From NCBI GenBank assembly GCA_934636265.1, contig CAKUAD010000028.1, forward strand, positions 1-17,185: 17,185 nt of DNA. Reading direction: 5' to 3'. This DNA is from an uncultured Flavobacterium sp. (GTDB lineage: Bacteria > Bacteroidota > Bacteroidia > Flavobacteriales > Flavobacteriaceae). The notes beneath the pieces were generated by a model. The model was not told the DNA's origin and ran no database searches. It saw nothing but the letters and a program-made list of their open reading frames with translations. Position numbers and translations under genes: made by a program. Positions 6,137 to 14,606 of this stretch are shown here, in pieces; the first letter of the stretch is position 1, and the number at the start of each line of letters is the position of its first letter.

Positions 6137-9100
6137 ATGAAAAAAATTGCGCTCGTTTCATTGCTCTTTTTGGTTTTCAACATGGTGGGACAGGTCTCAG
6201 GAACTGTTTCGCTTAACTGGAATAAACCGGCGGCCTATCGCGTGGGTACCGCCTCACCGGTCATTCCTACCTTTGACCACGCCGGATTCCACTACGACGC
6301 CGCATCCCGCCGCATCTCGCTCGAACTGACGCTTCAAACCTCAGGAAACATTGCGCGCGAAGCCGTTTCGATCAGCAATCCGGTTTTTGAATCGGTGACG
6401 GCGCAGGAACTTGGCGACCTGAACCCGCAAGTCATCGGCAATACGTTAATCGCCGATGTCAACGCATCCAAGGCGCGTTCCGAGTGGATGGCCACCATCA
6501 GCATCTCTCCTGTCATTAAAGAAGGAAATTCTTTCAGGCGATTAAAATCGTTTACCTATTCTATTGATGAATCGGCCTATCGCGCCGTTACGCAATCCGC
6601 AGCAGTTGCGGCCGTGGGCAACTCAGTGCTGGCCAGCGGAAACTGGTATCGGTTTTATGTTGAAAAATCAGGCGTTTACAAATTGTCGCGCGGCTTTTTG
6701 CAGTCGCTTGGATTGTCCACTTCAGCCGATCCTCGCAACCTCAAGATATACGGCGGCGGCGGACGCATGCTCCCGTTGTCAAACGCAACCCCATATCCGT
6801 ACGACATTCCGGAGAACGCCATTCAGGTCATTGGCGAAGAAGACGGAACTTTTGATTCATCCGACTATGTTCTTTTTTATGCCGAAGGTGTCGACAACTG
6901 GAATGACGAAAGCCAGACACACAACAACCTCTACGCCAACCGGGCGTATTATTACGTGACCTTTCAGGGCGGACCCGGCAAACGGATTACGGCCATGGAC
7001 CCGATGGACGCCAGCACACCCTCGCTTACCATCAACACCTTTGACGACTGGCAGTATCACGAGCGCGACCTTATCAATGTGGTCCGAACCGGACGCAGGT
7101 GGTTTGGCGAGCAATTCGGGATTCAAAATGAGGGGTCGTTTACCTTTAATTTCCCAAACATTGACACCTCCTCACCTATCCAGATCAGTGTTTATGGCGG
7201 GGCCGCGGCCTTTACACCAACCTCACTGGCAGTCACGGCAAACGGTCAGCAGGTTGGCACACTTAATTTTGGAGCCCTGACGCTAAATTCGGGGGTCGAG
7301 ATGACTTGGGCAACACTTCCGGCCGGTACTACGATTCCTGCATCGGCTACGGTAAACGTATCGGTGACGTACAACAACAATGGCGTGCCCACTTCTAAAG
7401 GGTTTCTGGATTACATCATCTTGCGCGCCAAGCGAAATTTAACGGGATACGACAAGCAATTCCGCTTTCAGTACAACGATGCCGCGTCGCAAACCGGCGT
7501 CGGATTGTTTCAACTTTCCAATGCTTCAAGCATCAGCCAGGTTTGGGACATCACCGACATTTACAACGTATCGGGCCAGACGAATCCCTCTCAGGCTAAC
7601 TTTTCATTCAAGGCACCGCTGGGCGAGGTCCGGAAATACATTGCGGTTGTCCCATCTGATTATTATTCGCCGTTAAAGGAATCCAATGCGCGAGTGGCCA
7701 ATCAAAACCTTAAAGGCACAATCTTCACCAATGCACAAGGCGCGCAGGAAGACGTCGACTATCTGATCATAACGCCCAACAGTTTGTACAACCAGGCCGA
7801 GCGGCTGGCCAATTTTCACCGGAATTACTCAGGCTTGCGCGTGCGTACGGTAAGGCTGGATCACATCTACCAGGAATTCAGTTCCGGAAAGCAGGACGTG
7901 GCCGCCATCCGCAACTTTATCCGCTACGTCTATGAAAATGCAAGCAGCGATGCGGCGCGGGTAAAATATGTCAACCTTTTTGGCGATGCGTCATTTGACT
8001 ACAAAGACCGAATCCCGAACAACACCAACCTGGTCCCGATTTACCACTCGCTCAACTCCTTTACCGCTGGCGAAGCGTCATTTTCATCCGACGACTTTTT
8101 TGGGCTGATGGATCCCAGCGAGGGCAACGTCATCAGCTTTTTTGGCGGAATCGACATTGCCGTTGGGCGTATGATTGCCACCAATGCCGCGCAGGCCAAG
8201 GATTTGGTCGACAAGGTTATCGATTATCACGACATCAAATCCTACGGGAACTGGCGAAACAACATTGTCCACATTTCAGACGATTCTGACAAACCCGAGG
8301 ACGCCTCGCTCCAACTGCGGCAAAACAACCTGTCGGATGCGATTATCGCTGCCAAGCCGTTTATCAACGTGCGTAAAATTTTCCTGGATGCTTATGTTCA
8401 GGAAAGTTCGGCGGGCGGAAGCCGTTATCCCAAGGCCCGCGCCGATATTTTTAACGCGTTTGAAAAAGGCGCACTCGTCTTTAACTACTTGGGCCACGGG
8501 GGCGAGGATGGATTGTCGGGCGAGCGGATCTGGGAAAAATCTGACGGCGAAAACCTTTCCAACCGTTACCGATATCCGCTTTTCATAACCATTACCTGTG
8601 ATTTTTCAAGATACGACAACCCTTACCGTCCAACGGCAGGAGAATACACCTATTGGAATCCAACCGGCGGCGCGATTTCGATGATTACGACGATTAGGTC
8701 AATCGGGCAATTTTCGGCCGAGAACTTTAACGATCGCCTGGCGCAATTCCTCTTTGGCTACGGACTGGCGGCCGGGCTTGATACGCCTATCGCCGATGCC
8801 TTGCGACGCGCCAAGAACAGTTCGCCAAACGCGTCGACCAATGTGGTGCATTTTCTGGGCGATCCGGCCATGTATTTGGCGCTTCCAAAGCCGCGCGTCA
8901 AACTGACCAAAGTAAACGACATGCCGGTAACAGGTCCGATTGATGATTTTCAGTCGCTGGCGTACGTCAAACTTTCGGGACAGGTTACCGATGAGAACGA
9001 TCAGCCGCTTACCGGTTACAACGGCGAGTTGGCAGTGAACATCTTTGACAAACCCATCGTCCGACAGACCCTTAACAACGATGGGAATGCCGCGCCGTTA

Positions 9101-9973
9101 TCATTCATGGCACTTGGCGAGACTATTTTTCGTGGAAACGCATCCGTAACCGGCGGTCAGTTTGAATTTGGATTTGTGGTGCCGCGCGATATCAGGATTC
9201 CTGTCGACAATGGCCGTATCAGTTTTTACGCCAAACGCAACCAGATTTTACTGGACAAAACCGGCTACAATACCGACATCAAAATTGGCGGTATCAATCC
9301 CAACGCAGCACCCGACAATACCGGCCCGACAGTGCGTCTGTACATGAACGACCAGACTTTTGTCAACGGCGGAATCACCAATGCGTCCCCTATTTTCCTG
9401 GCGTTTCTGGAAGATGAGAACGGCATCAACACCGCCAGCGGCATCGGACACGACATAGTGGCTATTCTGGACGGCGATGAGAGCAATCCGTACATCCTGA
9501 ACGACTATTACGAGACGGAACTGGACGATTACACCAAGGGGAAAGTGCGTTTTCCATTTAGAAATCTGGAAAAAGGCTTGCACACCATCACCTTTAAAGC
9601 TTGGGATGTTTACAACAATCCGATTACGGCCGAGATTCAGTTTGTGGTGGCCGGCGACGATGGCATCACTCTTAAAAACGTGTTGAATTATCCCAATCCG
9701 TTTGTCAATTACACGCAATTCTGGTTCTCGCACAACCGACCGTTTGAGTCGCTGGAAGTTCAGGTTCAGGTAATTACCGTTACCGGAAAAGTGGTCTGGA
9801 CGCGTAACCAGGTGGTCACGACCGATGGTTTCCTGTCGCGCGACATCACCTGGGACGGCCGCGATGACTTTGGCGACCGCATCGGGAAAGGCGTATACAT
9901 CTACAAACTCACGGTACGGTCGACGGTAACCAATTCGCAGGCTGAAAAGTATGAGAAACTTGTAATCCTTTAA
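6137..9973 (+). CDS. porU: Type IX secretion system C25-type peptidase/sortase PorU
   Basis: PorU sits on the outer membrane, removes the C-terminal signal of T9SS cargo and, in species that do so, attaches the cargo to anionic lipopolysaccharide. The 1278-residue protein is in the family range. It starts with a signal peptide (about 1-22). The gingipain-like C25 domain covers roughly residues 540-915, with the catalytic pair His787 in NYLGHGGEDG and Cys821 in TITCDFSRYD. An Ig-like region follows. The end carries NYPNPF and a FlgD-like beta domain closing in GKGVYIYKLTVRS and EKYEKLVIL, which resembles T9SS C-terminal signals. porV begins 38 bases after the stop, with its own promoter across the end of porU. 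PorU and PorV act in one outer-membrane complex, so the pairing is functional. Confidence 0.95.
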   Translation: MKKIALVSLLFLVFNMVGQVSGTVSLNWNKPAAYRVGTASPVIPTFDHAGFHYDAASRRISLELTLQTSGNIAREAVSISNPVFESVTAQELGDLNPQVIGNTLIADVNASKARSEWMATISISPVIKEGNSFRRLKSFTYSIDESAYRAVTQSAAVAAVGNSVLASGNWYRFYVEKSGVYKLSRGFLQSLGLSTSADPRNLKIYGGGGRMLPLSNATPYPYDIPENAIQVIGEEDGTFDSSDYVLFYAEGVDNWNDESQTHNNLYANRAYYYVTFQGGPGKRITAMDPMDASTPSLTINTFDDWQYHERDLINVVRTGRRWFGEQFGIQNEGSFTFNFPNIDTSSPIQISVYGGAAAFTPTSLAVTANGQQVGTLNFGALTLNSGVEMTWATLPAGTTIPASATVNVSVTYNNNGVPTSKGFLDYIILRAKRNLTGYDKQFRFQYNDAASQTGVGLFQLSNASSISQVWDITDIYNVSGQTNPSQANFSFKAPLGEVRKYIAVVPSDYYSPLKESNARVANQNLKGTIFTNAQGAQEDVDYLIITPNSLYNQAERLANFHRNYSGLRVRTVRLDHIYQEFSSGKQDVAAIRNFIRYVYENASSDAARVKYVNLFGDASFDYKDRIPNNTNLVPIYHSLNSFTAGEASFSSDDFFGLMDPSEGNVISFFGGIDIAVGRMIATNAAQAKDLVDKVIDYHDIKSYGNWRNNIVHISDDSDKPEDASLQLRQNNLSDAIIAAKPFINVRKIFLDAYVQESSAGGSRYPKARADIFNAFEKGALVFNYLGHGGEDGLSGERIWEKSDGENLSNRYRYPLFITITCDFSRYDNPYRPTAGEYTYWNPTGGAISMITTIRSIGQFSAENFNDRLAQFLFGYGLAAGLDTPIADALRRAKNSSPNASTNVVHFLGDPAMYLALPKPRVKLTKVNDMPVTGPIDDFQSLAYVKLSGQVTDENDQPLTGYNGELAVNIFDKPIVRQTLNNDGNAAPLSFMALGETIFRGNASVTGGQFEFGFVVPRDIRIPVDNGRISFYAKRNQILLDKTGYNTDIKIGGINPNAAPDNTGPTVRLYMNDQTFVNGGITNASPIFLAFLEDENGINTASGIGHDIVAILDGDESNPYILNDYYETELDDYTKGKVRFPFRNLEKGLHTITFKAWDVYNNPITAEIQFVVAGDDGITLKNVLNYPNPFVNYTQFWFSHNRPFESLEVQVQVITVTGKVVWTRNQVVTTDGFLSRDITWDGRDDFGDRIGKGVYIYKLTVRSTVTNSQAEKYEKLVIL

Positions 9974-9989
9974 TAAAACCTTATATTTG
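9960..9989 (+). promoter_or_regulatory. porV promoter
   Basis: TTG (9960-9962), 19 bases, then TATATTTG (9982-9989) match the Bacteroidota consensus exactly. The -33 element is inside the last codons of porU, and the ATG is 22 bases after the -7 element. porV can therefore be expressed apart from porU. Confidence 0.7.
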
Positions 9990-10011
9990 TTCCCCTTTAC
10001 ACTAAAAATAC

Positions 10012-11184
10012 ATGAAAAAAATATCCCTAGCCGTCCTCTGCCTTATCGTATTTCAGGTTGCAAAAGCACAGGACAGGGTAATCACCACAGGCGTTCCGTT
10101 TTTGCTGATTGCGGCCGACGCCCGTTCAGCGGGTTTGGCCGATCAGGGAGTTGCGACTTCTACCGACGCCTTTTCACAGCAATACAACCCCGCCAAATAT
10201 GCTTACGCCCTAAAAAAACAAGGCTTTTCCGTAAGCTATACGCCGTACCTGACAGATTTGGTCAACGACATTTCACTGGGCCAGGTTACTTATTACAACA
10301 AAATCAATGAACGAAGCGCCTTTGCTGGAAGTTTGCGCTATTTTGGTTTGGGTGAGATAGAACTCCGCCAGAATTTTGACGATCCGGCCAATGTGGTCAA
10401 GCCAAATGAGATGGCTATCGACGGATCCTATGCATTGAAACTCAACGAGCGTTTCTCGATGGCGGTGGCCGGACGGTACATCCGTTCGCAATTGCGTATT
10501 CCTGATGCTACGGGCGACGCCAAACCAGCGAGCTCATTTGCGGTAGACATTGCCGGTTTCTATCAGTCGGAAGAAATTGCCTATTCAGAGTTCAACGGAC
10601 GCTGGAGGGCGGGATTCAACTTTCAGAACCTGGGACCAAAAATCAAGTATGATGCGGCGGCTGGCGATGATGACAACGCCAACTTCCTGCCGGCCAACAT
10701 GCGACTGGGCGGCGGATTTGATTTTATCCTTGACGATTACAACAAAGTAGCGGTTGGACTGGAAGTGACCAAATTACTGGTTCCAACCCCTCAGGATCCT
10801 GACCTTAACGGCGACGGTGAAATTACGTCAGAGGAACGTTCCAAAAATAATGAAGACTACCGCAGCATCACCTGGGTTTCAGGCATTTTCAAATCATTTG
10901 GCGATGCGCCCGACGGATTTGCCGAGGAACTCCGCGAATTTACTTATTCGGCATCGGCTGAATATTCGTACCAGGATTCCTTTGCGTTCAGGCTGGGTTA
11001 TTTTAACGAACACGAAACCAAGGGCGCGCGCAAGTTTTTCTCGCTGGGTGCCGGTTTTAAATACAATGTGGTGCGCATCGACGTATCGTATCTGTTCTCG
11101 GCGTCCAAGGTGAGAAACCCGCTCGAGAATACGCTAAGGTTCTCGCTGACGTTTAACTTTGGCGATGATTATGAAGAATATTAA
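10012..11184 (+). CDS. porV: Type IX secretion system outer-membrane protein PorV
   Basis: PorV (also called LptO) is a FadL-like outer-membrane beta-barrel. It receives cargo from the SprA translocon through the cargo C-terminal domain and passes it to PorU. The 390-residue protein has a signal peptide (1-19, ending VAKAQ) and the family opening TGVPFLLIAADARSAGLADQ. Alternating aromatic strands follow, and the last strand is TLRFSLTFNFGDDYEEY. Length and order fit the family. Residues 264-275 (DLNGDGEITSEE) match the EF-hand calcium loop pattern DxNxDGxIxxxE and lie in a segment between strands. The gene has its own promoter and is followed by a hairpin terminator at 11208-11243. Confidence 0.94.
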   Translation: MKKISLAVLCLIVFQVAKAQDRVITTGVPFLLIAADARSAGLADQGVATSTDAFSQQYNPAKYAYALKKQGFSVSYTPYLTDLVNDISLGQVTYYNKINERSAFAGSLRYFGLGEIELRQNFDDPANVVKPNEMAIDGSYALKLNERFSMAVAGRYIRSQLRIPDATGDAKPASSFAVDIAGFYQSEEIAYSEFNGRWRAGFNFQNLGPKIKYDAAAGDDDNANFLPANMRLGGGFDFILDDYNKVAVGLEVTKLLVPTPQDPDLNGDGEITSEERSKNNEDYRSITWVSGIFKSFGDAPDGFAEELREFTYSASAEYSYQDSFAFRLGYFNEHETKGARKFFSLGAGFKYNVVRIDVSYLFSASKVRNPLENTLRFSLTFNFGDDYEEY

Positions 11185-11207
11185 GATTTAATCACGGTTT
11201 ACAAAAC

Positions 11208-11243
11208 ATCCAAATTTCGCGCTGCGGGGTTTGGATTTTTTTT
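11208..11243 (+). terminator. porV terminator just before cdd
   Basis: The arms ATCCAAA (11208-11214) and TTTGGAT (11230-11236) enclose a 15-base loop that can form a small CGC/GCG pairing. T11236-T11243 follows. The U-tract ends four bases before the cdd ATG. Confidence 0.6.
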
Positions 11244-11247
11244 CCTT

Positions 11248-11730
11248 ATGAAAGAACTGAAACTCGACGTTAAATTCACCGTCTACGAGTCGGTAGACGA
11301 ACTTCCGGCCCATGTTGCCTCGCTTATGAAAAAGGCGATTGCCGTAAAGCAGACCGCGTACGCGCCGTATTCGCAATTCAGGGTGGGATGTGCGCTCGAA
11401 CTTGACAACGGCCAGATTATTCTGGGATCGAATCAGGAGAACGCGGCTTATCCGTCAGGACTTTGTGCCGAAAGGGTAGCCATCTTCCAGGCCGGTGCCC
11501 TTTATCCTGATGCAAAATTTGTCAGGATGGCCATCCACGCCGGATCTGATCATCAGGTGACGCGGTCGCCCATTCCGCCCTGTGGCTCTTGTCGTCAGTC
11601 GATAGCTGAATACGAATCGCGCCAGCACAGTCCGGTGGAAATCTATTTTATGGGCGAGGAAGGCCCGGTTTACCAATCAGCTTCGCTGGCCAATTTGCTG
11701 CCGCTGACGTTTGAGAAAAAGCATCTTTAA
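11248..11730 (+). CDS. cdd: Cytidine deaminase
   Basis: This enzyme deaminates cytidine and deoxycytidine to uridine and deoxyuridine in pyrimidine salvage. The 160 residues suit the homotetrameric zinc-dependent class. The zinc and catalytic motifs are complete: Cys73 and Glu75 in GLCAERVA, and Cys112 and Cys115 in PPCGSCRQ. The substrate segment YSQFRVGCAL (41-50) and NQENAAYPSG (62-71) are also as expected. The ATG lies four bases after the porV terminator U-tract and I see no good promoter of its own. Expression may come from read-through. A separate promoter for pdhA follows the stop. Confidence 0.95.
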   Translation: MKELKLDVKFTVYESVDELPAHVASLMKKAIAVKQTAYAPYSQFRVGCALELDNGQIILGSNQENAAYPSGLCAERVAIFQAGALYPDAKFVRMAIHAGSDHQVTRSPIPPCGSCRQSIAEYESRQHSPVEIYFMGEEGPVYQSASLANLLPLTFEKKHL

Positions 11731-11748
11731 AATCAGCCGACAATAATT

Positions 11749-11778
11749 TTGGAATAGGCCCTAAAGTCCTTATTTTTG
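11749..11778 (+). promoter_or_regulatory. pdhA-pdhC promoter
   Basis: TTG (11749-11751), 19 bases, then TATTTTTG (11771-11778) match the Bacteroidota consensus exactly. The start would be near 11784, leaving a leader of about 38 bases before the pdhA ATG. Confidence 0.7.
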
Positions 11779-11821
11779 CTTCTTGCAAAAGCGGAGGTCC
11801 GCATAATCATTTCGACATCTG

Positions 11822-12820
11822 ATGAAAGAAATCACCAAAGAAGTTTATCTCAAGTGGTATGAAGACATGCTACTGTGGAGAAAATTTGAAGACAAGTTAG
11901 CAGCGTTATACATTCAGCAAAAAGTACGCGGATTCCTGCACCTTTACAACGGGCAGGAAGCGGTTTTGGCAGGGGCACTACACGCCATGGACCTGTCAAA
12001 AGACAAAATGATCACCGCTTACCGCAACCACGTGCAACCTATCGGTATGGGCGTTGACCCACGTGCGGTAATGGCCGAATTGCTCGGAAAAGTTACCGGC
12101 ACCTCAAAGGGAATGGGTGGCTCGATGCACATTTTTTCAAAAGAACACGGATTTTACGGCGGCCACGGCATTGTTGGTGCCCAAATCCCGGTTGGCGCCG
12201 GCATTGCCTTTGCCGACAAATATTTTGGCCGCGACGGCGTGACCCTTACGTATTTTGGCGACGGTGCAGCCCGTCAGGGGTCTTTGCACGAAGCCTTTAA
12301 CATGGCCATGTTGTGGAAACTTCCGGTGGTGTTTATCGTTGAGAACAACGGGTACGCGATGGGAACATCGGTTGAACGCACCGCAAACCACACCGATATC
12401 TGGAAACTGGGATTGGGCTATGAAATGCCTTGCGGTCCGGTTGACGGAATGAATCCCGTAAAAGTAGCCGAAGCCATGGACGAAGCGATTTCACGTGCAC
12501 GCCGCGGCGACGGACCAACATTCTTGGAAATGAAGACGTATCGCTACCGCGGACACTCCATGTCGGACGCACAGCTTTACCGCACCAAGGAAGAGGTTGA
12601 AGAATACAAAAAAATTGACCCGATCACCCAAGTTCTGGATATTATCCGGGAAAATAAATACGCTACTGATGCTGAAATCGAGACCATTGACTTGCGCGTC
12701 AAAGATTTGATTGAAGAATGCACCACGTTTGCTGAAGAAAGCGACTGGCCGGAAGTTCAGCAGTTGTATGACGTAGTGTACGAACAAGAAAATTATCCAT
12801 TCATCCCTCATAAACTTTAA
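11822..12820 (+). CDS. pdhA: Pyruvate dehydrogenase E1 component, alpha subunit
   Basis: E1-alpha binds thiamine diphosphate and, with E1-beta, decarboxylates pyruvate and acetylates the lipoyl group of E2. The 332-residue protein is normal for a heterotetrameric E1. The thiamine-diphosphate motif starts at GDGAARQG (146-153) and ends with ENNGYAMGT (174-182). The GMGGSMHIF segment and the loop YRYRGHSMSD (240-249), which orders the active site, are also present. The E2 gene follows three bases after the stop, so the two are one operon. No E1-beta gene is next to it, so that subunit must be encoded elsewhere. The E1-alpha of branched-chain 2-oxoacid dehydrogenases is similar, but the E2 pairing and motifs favour pyruvate. 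Confidence 0.95.
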   Translation: MKEITKEVYLKWYEDMLLWRKFEDKLAALYIQQKVRGFLHLYNGQEAVLAGALHAMDLSKDKMITAYRNHVQPIGMGVDPRAVMAELLGKVTGTSKGMGGSMHIFSKEHGFYGGHGIVGAQIPVGAGIAFADKYFGRDGVTLTYFGDGAARQGSLHEAFNMAMLWKLPVVFIVENNGYAMGTSVERTANHTDIWKLGLGYEMPCGPVDGMNPVKVAEAMDEAISRARRGDGPTFLEMKTYRYRGHSMSDAQLYRTKEEVEEYKKIDPITQVLDIIRENKYATDAEIETIDLRVKDLIEECTTFAEESDWPEVQQLYDVVYEQENYPFIPHKL

Positions 12821-12823
12821 GAT

Positions 12824-14449
12824 ATGGCTACAGCTGTAACCATGCCGCGCCTGAGCGACACCATGACCGAAGGAACTGTCGCAAAGTGGCTTAAGAAAGT
12901 GGGTGATAAAATATCTGAAGGTGATATCCTGGCAGAAATTGAAACCGACAAGGCCACGATGGAGTTTGAGTCGTTTAACTCCGGAACCCTTTTGCATATT
13001 GGGATTCAGGAAGGCGAATCGGCCAAGGTTGATTCTCTGTTAGCGATCATCGGTCAGGAAGGTGAAGACATCTCATCGCTGTTGAGCGGCGGCGCTCCTG
13101 CTGTTAAGGCTGAGCAAAAGACCGAGGCTCCGATTCAGGAAAAATCTGAAGAGAAATCTGAAGAGAAATCTGAAGCCACCGGCAGCCAACTTCCCAAAGG
13201 CGTATCGGTGGTTACAATGCCGCGCCTGAGTGATACGATGACCGACGGAACCGTAGCCAAGTGGCTCAAAAAAGTAGGTGACAAGGTTACCGAAGGCGAT
13301 ATACTTGCTGAAATTGAAACTGACAAAGCCACAATGGAGTTTGAGTCGTTTCATGCCGGAACCCTTTTGTTCATAGGAATTCAGGAAGGACAATCGGCCA
13401 AGGTCGACAGCGTACTGGCAATCATAGGGCCGGAAGGGACCGACGTAACGGGAATAGCGGAAAATTACACCAAGGGATCGGCTCCGGCCGCAAAACCTGC
13501 CGAAACCAAGGCTCAGCCAGAAGCCGAAGCAACAAAACCAGCCGAAGCACAGGACGGCGAAAAACGCGTATTCATCTCTCCTTTGGCCAAAAAGATGGCC
13601 GAGGAAAAAGGAATCGACATCTCGCAAGTTAAAGGTTCGGGCGAAAATGGCCGGATCGTAAAATCAGACATTGAAAATTACAAGGCTCCTGCAAACCAGG
13701 CAGGCGAATCGGCACCAGCCGCTGCTCCTGCTCCGGTTGCAGCTGTGCCATATATTCCTGCGGGCACCGAAAGCACCGAGGAAGTCAAGAACAACCAGAT
13801 GCGAAAAACCATCGCCAAACGCCTTTCTGAATCGGCGCAAACGGCACCGGTGTTTTATTTGACCATCGAGGTTTTGATGGACAATGCGATGGCGTCACGC
13901 GAGGCCATCAACGCTATGCCGGACACCAAGGTTTCGTTTAACGACATGGTGATCAAGGCCTGCGCAATGGCATTGCGGAAACATCCAAAAGTAAATTCGA
14001 CCTGGAAGGACGACGCCACGCTACTTCACAAACACATTCATGTAGGGGTTGCGGTAGCCGTCGAGGATGGATTATTGGTTCCGGTATTGAAATTTGCCGA
14101 CCAGATGTCACTCTCGCAGATTGGCGGAAACGTAAGGGATCTTGCGGGCAAAGCTAAAAACAAAAAGATTCAGCCGGCGGAAATGGAAGGCTCGACGTTT
14201 ACAGTCTCGAATTTGGGAATGTTTGGCATCTCCGAATTCACCTCGATCATCAACCAGCCTAATTCGGCGATCTTGTCGGTTGGGGCCATTGAACAGAAAC
14301 CTGTAGTGAAAGACGGCCAGATTGTGGTGGGCAACACCATGAAAGTTACCCTGGCTTGCGATCACCGCACGGTTGACGGTGCAACGGGTGCCCAATTCCT
14401 TCAGACGCTTCGCATGTACCTGGAAAATCCGGTGACGATGCTGGCTTAA
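12824..14449 (+). CDS. pdhC: Dihydrolipoamide acetyltransferase, pyruvate dehydrogenase E2
   Basis: E2 is the core of the pyruvate dehydrogenase complex and moves the acetyl group from its lipoyl arm to CoA. The 541-residue protein has two lipoyl domains (about 3-78 and 129-204) with lipoylated Lys43 and Lys168, each in EIETDKATMEFES. Linkers rich in Ala, Pro, Glu and Lys follow, then the peripheral-subunit-binding domain (about 249-286, VFISPLAKKMAEEKGID). The catalytic domain runs from about 322 to the end, with His514 and Asp518 in DHRTVDGA. The first linker contains a 12-base in-frame tandem repeat. The gene is directly downstream of pdhA, and a terminator lies at 14469-14500. Confidence 0.96.
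   Translation: MATAVTMPRLSDTMTEGTVAKWLKKVGDKISEGDILAEIETDKATMEFESFNSGTLLHIGIQEGESAKVDSLLAIIGQEGEDISSLLSGGAPAVKAEQKTEAPIQEKSEEKSEEKSEATGSQLPKGVSVVTMPRLSDTMTDGTVAKWLKKVGDKVTEGDILAEIETDKATMEFESFHAGTLLFIGIQEGQSAKVDSVLAIIGPEGTDVTGIAENYTKGSAPAAKPAETKAQPEAEATKPAEAQDGEKRVFISPLAKKMAEEKGIDISQVKGSGENGRIVKSDIENYKAPANQAGESAPAAAPAPVAAVPYIPAGTESTEEVKNNQMRKTIAKRLSESAQTAPVFYLTIEVLMDNAMASREAINAMPDTKVSFNDMVIKACAMALRKHPKVNSTWKDDATLLHKHIHVGVAVAVEDGLLVPVLKFADQMSLSQIGGNVRDLAGKAKNKKIQPAEMEGSTFTVSNLGMFGISEFTSIINQPNSAILSVGAIEQKPVVKDGQIVVGNTMKVTLACDHRTVDGATGAQFLQTLRMYLENPVTMLA
13142..13175 (+). repeat. 12-base tandem repeat in the E2 linker
   Basis: The unit AAATCTGAAGAG occurs nearly three times in frame and encodes the charged KSEE repeats between the two lipoyl domains. 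Its copy number may vary between strains by slippage without breaking the frame. Confidence 0.75.
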
Positions 14450-14468
14450 AAAATGCAGTACTTGACGG

Positions 14469-14500
14469 AACTCCTGCTCTAAAGGCGGGAGTTTCTTTTT
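14469..14500 (+). terminator. pdhA-pdhC operon terminator
   Basis: AACTCCTGC (14469-14477) pairs with GCGGGAGTT (14485-14493), with one T-G pair, around a seven-base loop. TTTCTTTTT follows. It lies 20 bases after the E2 stop. Confidence 0.75.
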
Positions 14501-14510
14501 ACGACAATAC

Positions 14511-14590
14511 CGCGCGAATCCCGATGGTTATCGGGAGAAACGGCATCCTTGCCGGTCGCTGCTACAAGCGCCTCCGCGCCCAAAACCAAA
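14511..14590 (+). repeat. Degenerate structured intergenic element
   Basis: Two adjacent hairpins lie here: TCCCGAT-GGTT-ATCGGGA (14519-14536) and CGGCA-TCCT-TGCCG (14541-14554). The stretch CGGGAGAAACGGCATCCTT (14532-14550) resembles, from memory, the left half of Flavobacteriaceae intergenic elements. GCTACAAGCG with GCGCCC after it resembles the right half. It may be a decayed relative of the element at 205-360. No U-tract follows, so it is not a terminator. Confidence 0.3.
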
Positions 14591-14606
14591 GTAATTGACC
14601 TGAATC

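Noticed and set aside
9248..9733. 161-codon open frame on the minus strand inside porU
   Set aside because: It is antisense to conserved porU coding sequence and shows no recognisable domain.
13073..13627. 184-codon open frame on the minus strand inside pdhC
   Set aside because: Its repeated Phe/Arg-rich sequence is the antisense of the E2 lipoyl domains and linker.
14519..14554. Hairpins after pdhC as a second terminator
   Set aside because: No U-tract follows either hairpin, and a good terminator already exists at 14469-14500.
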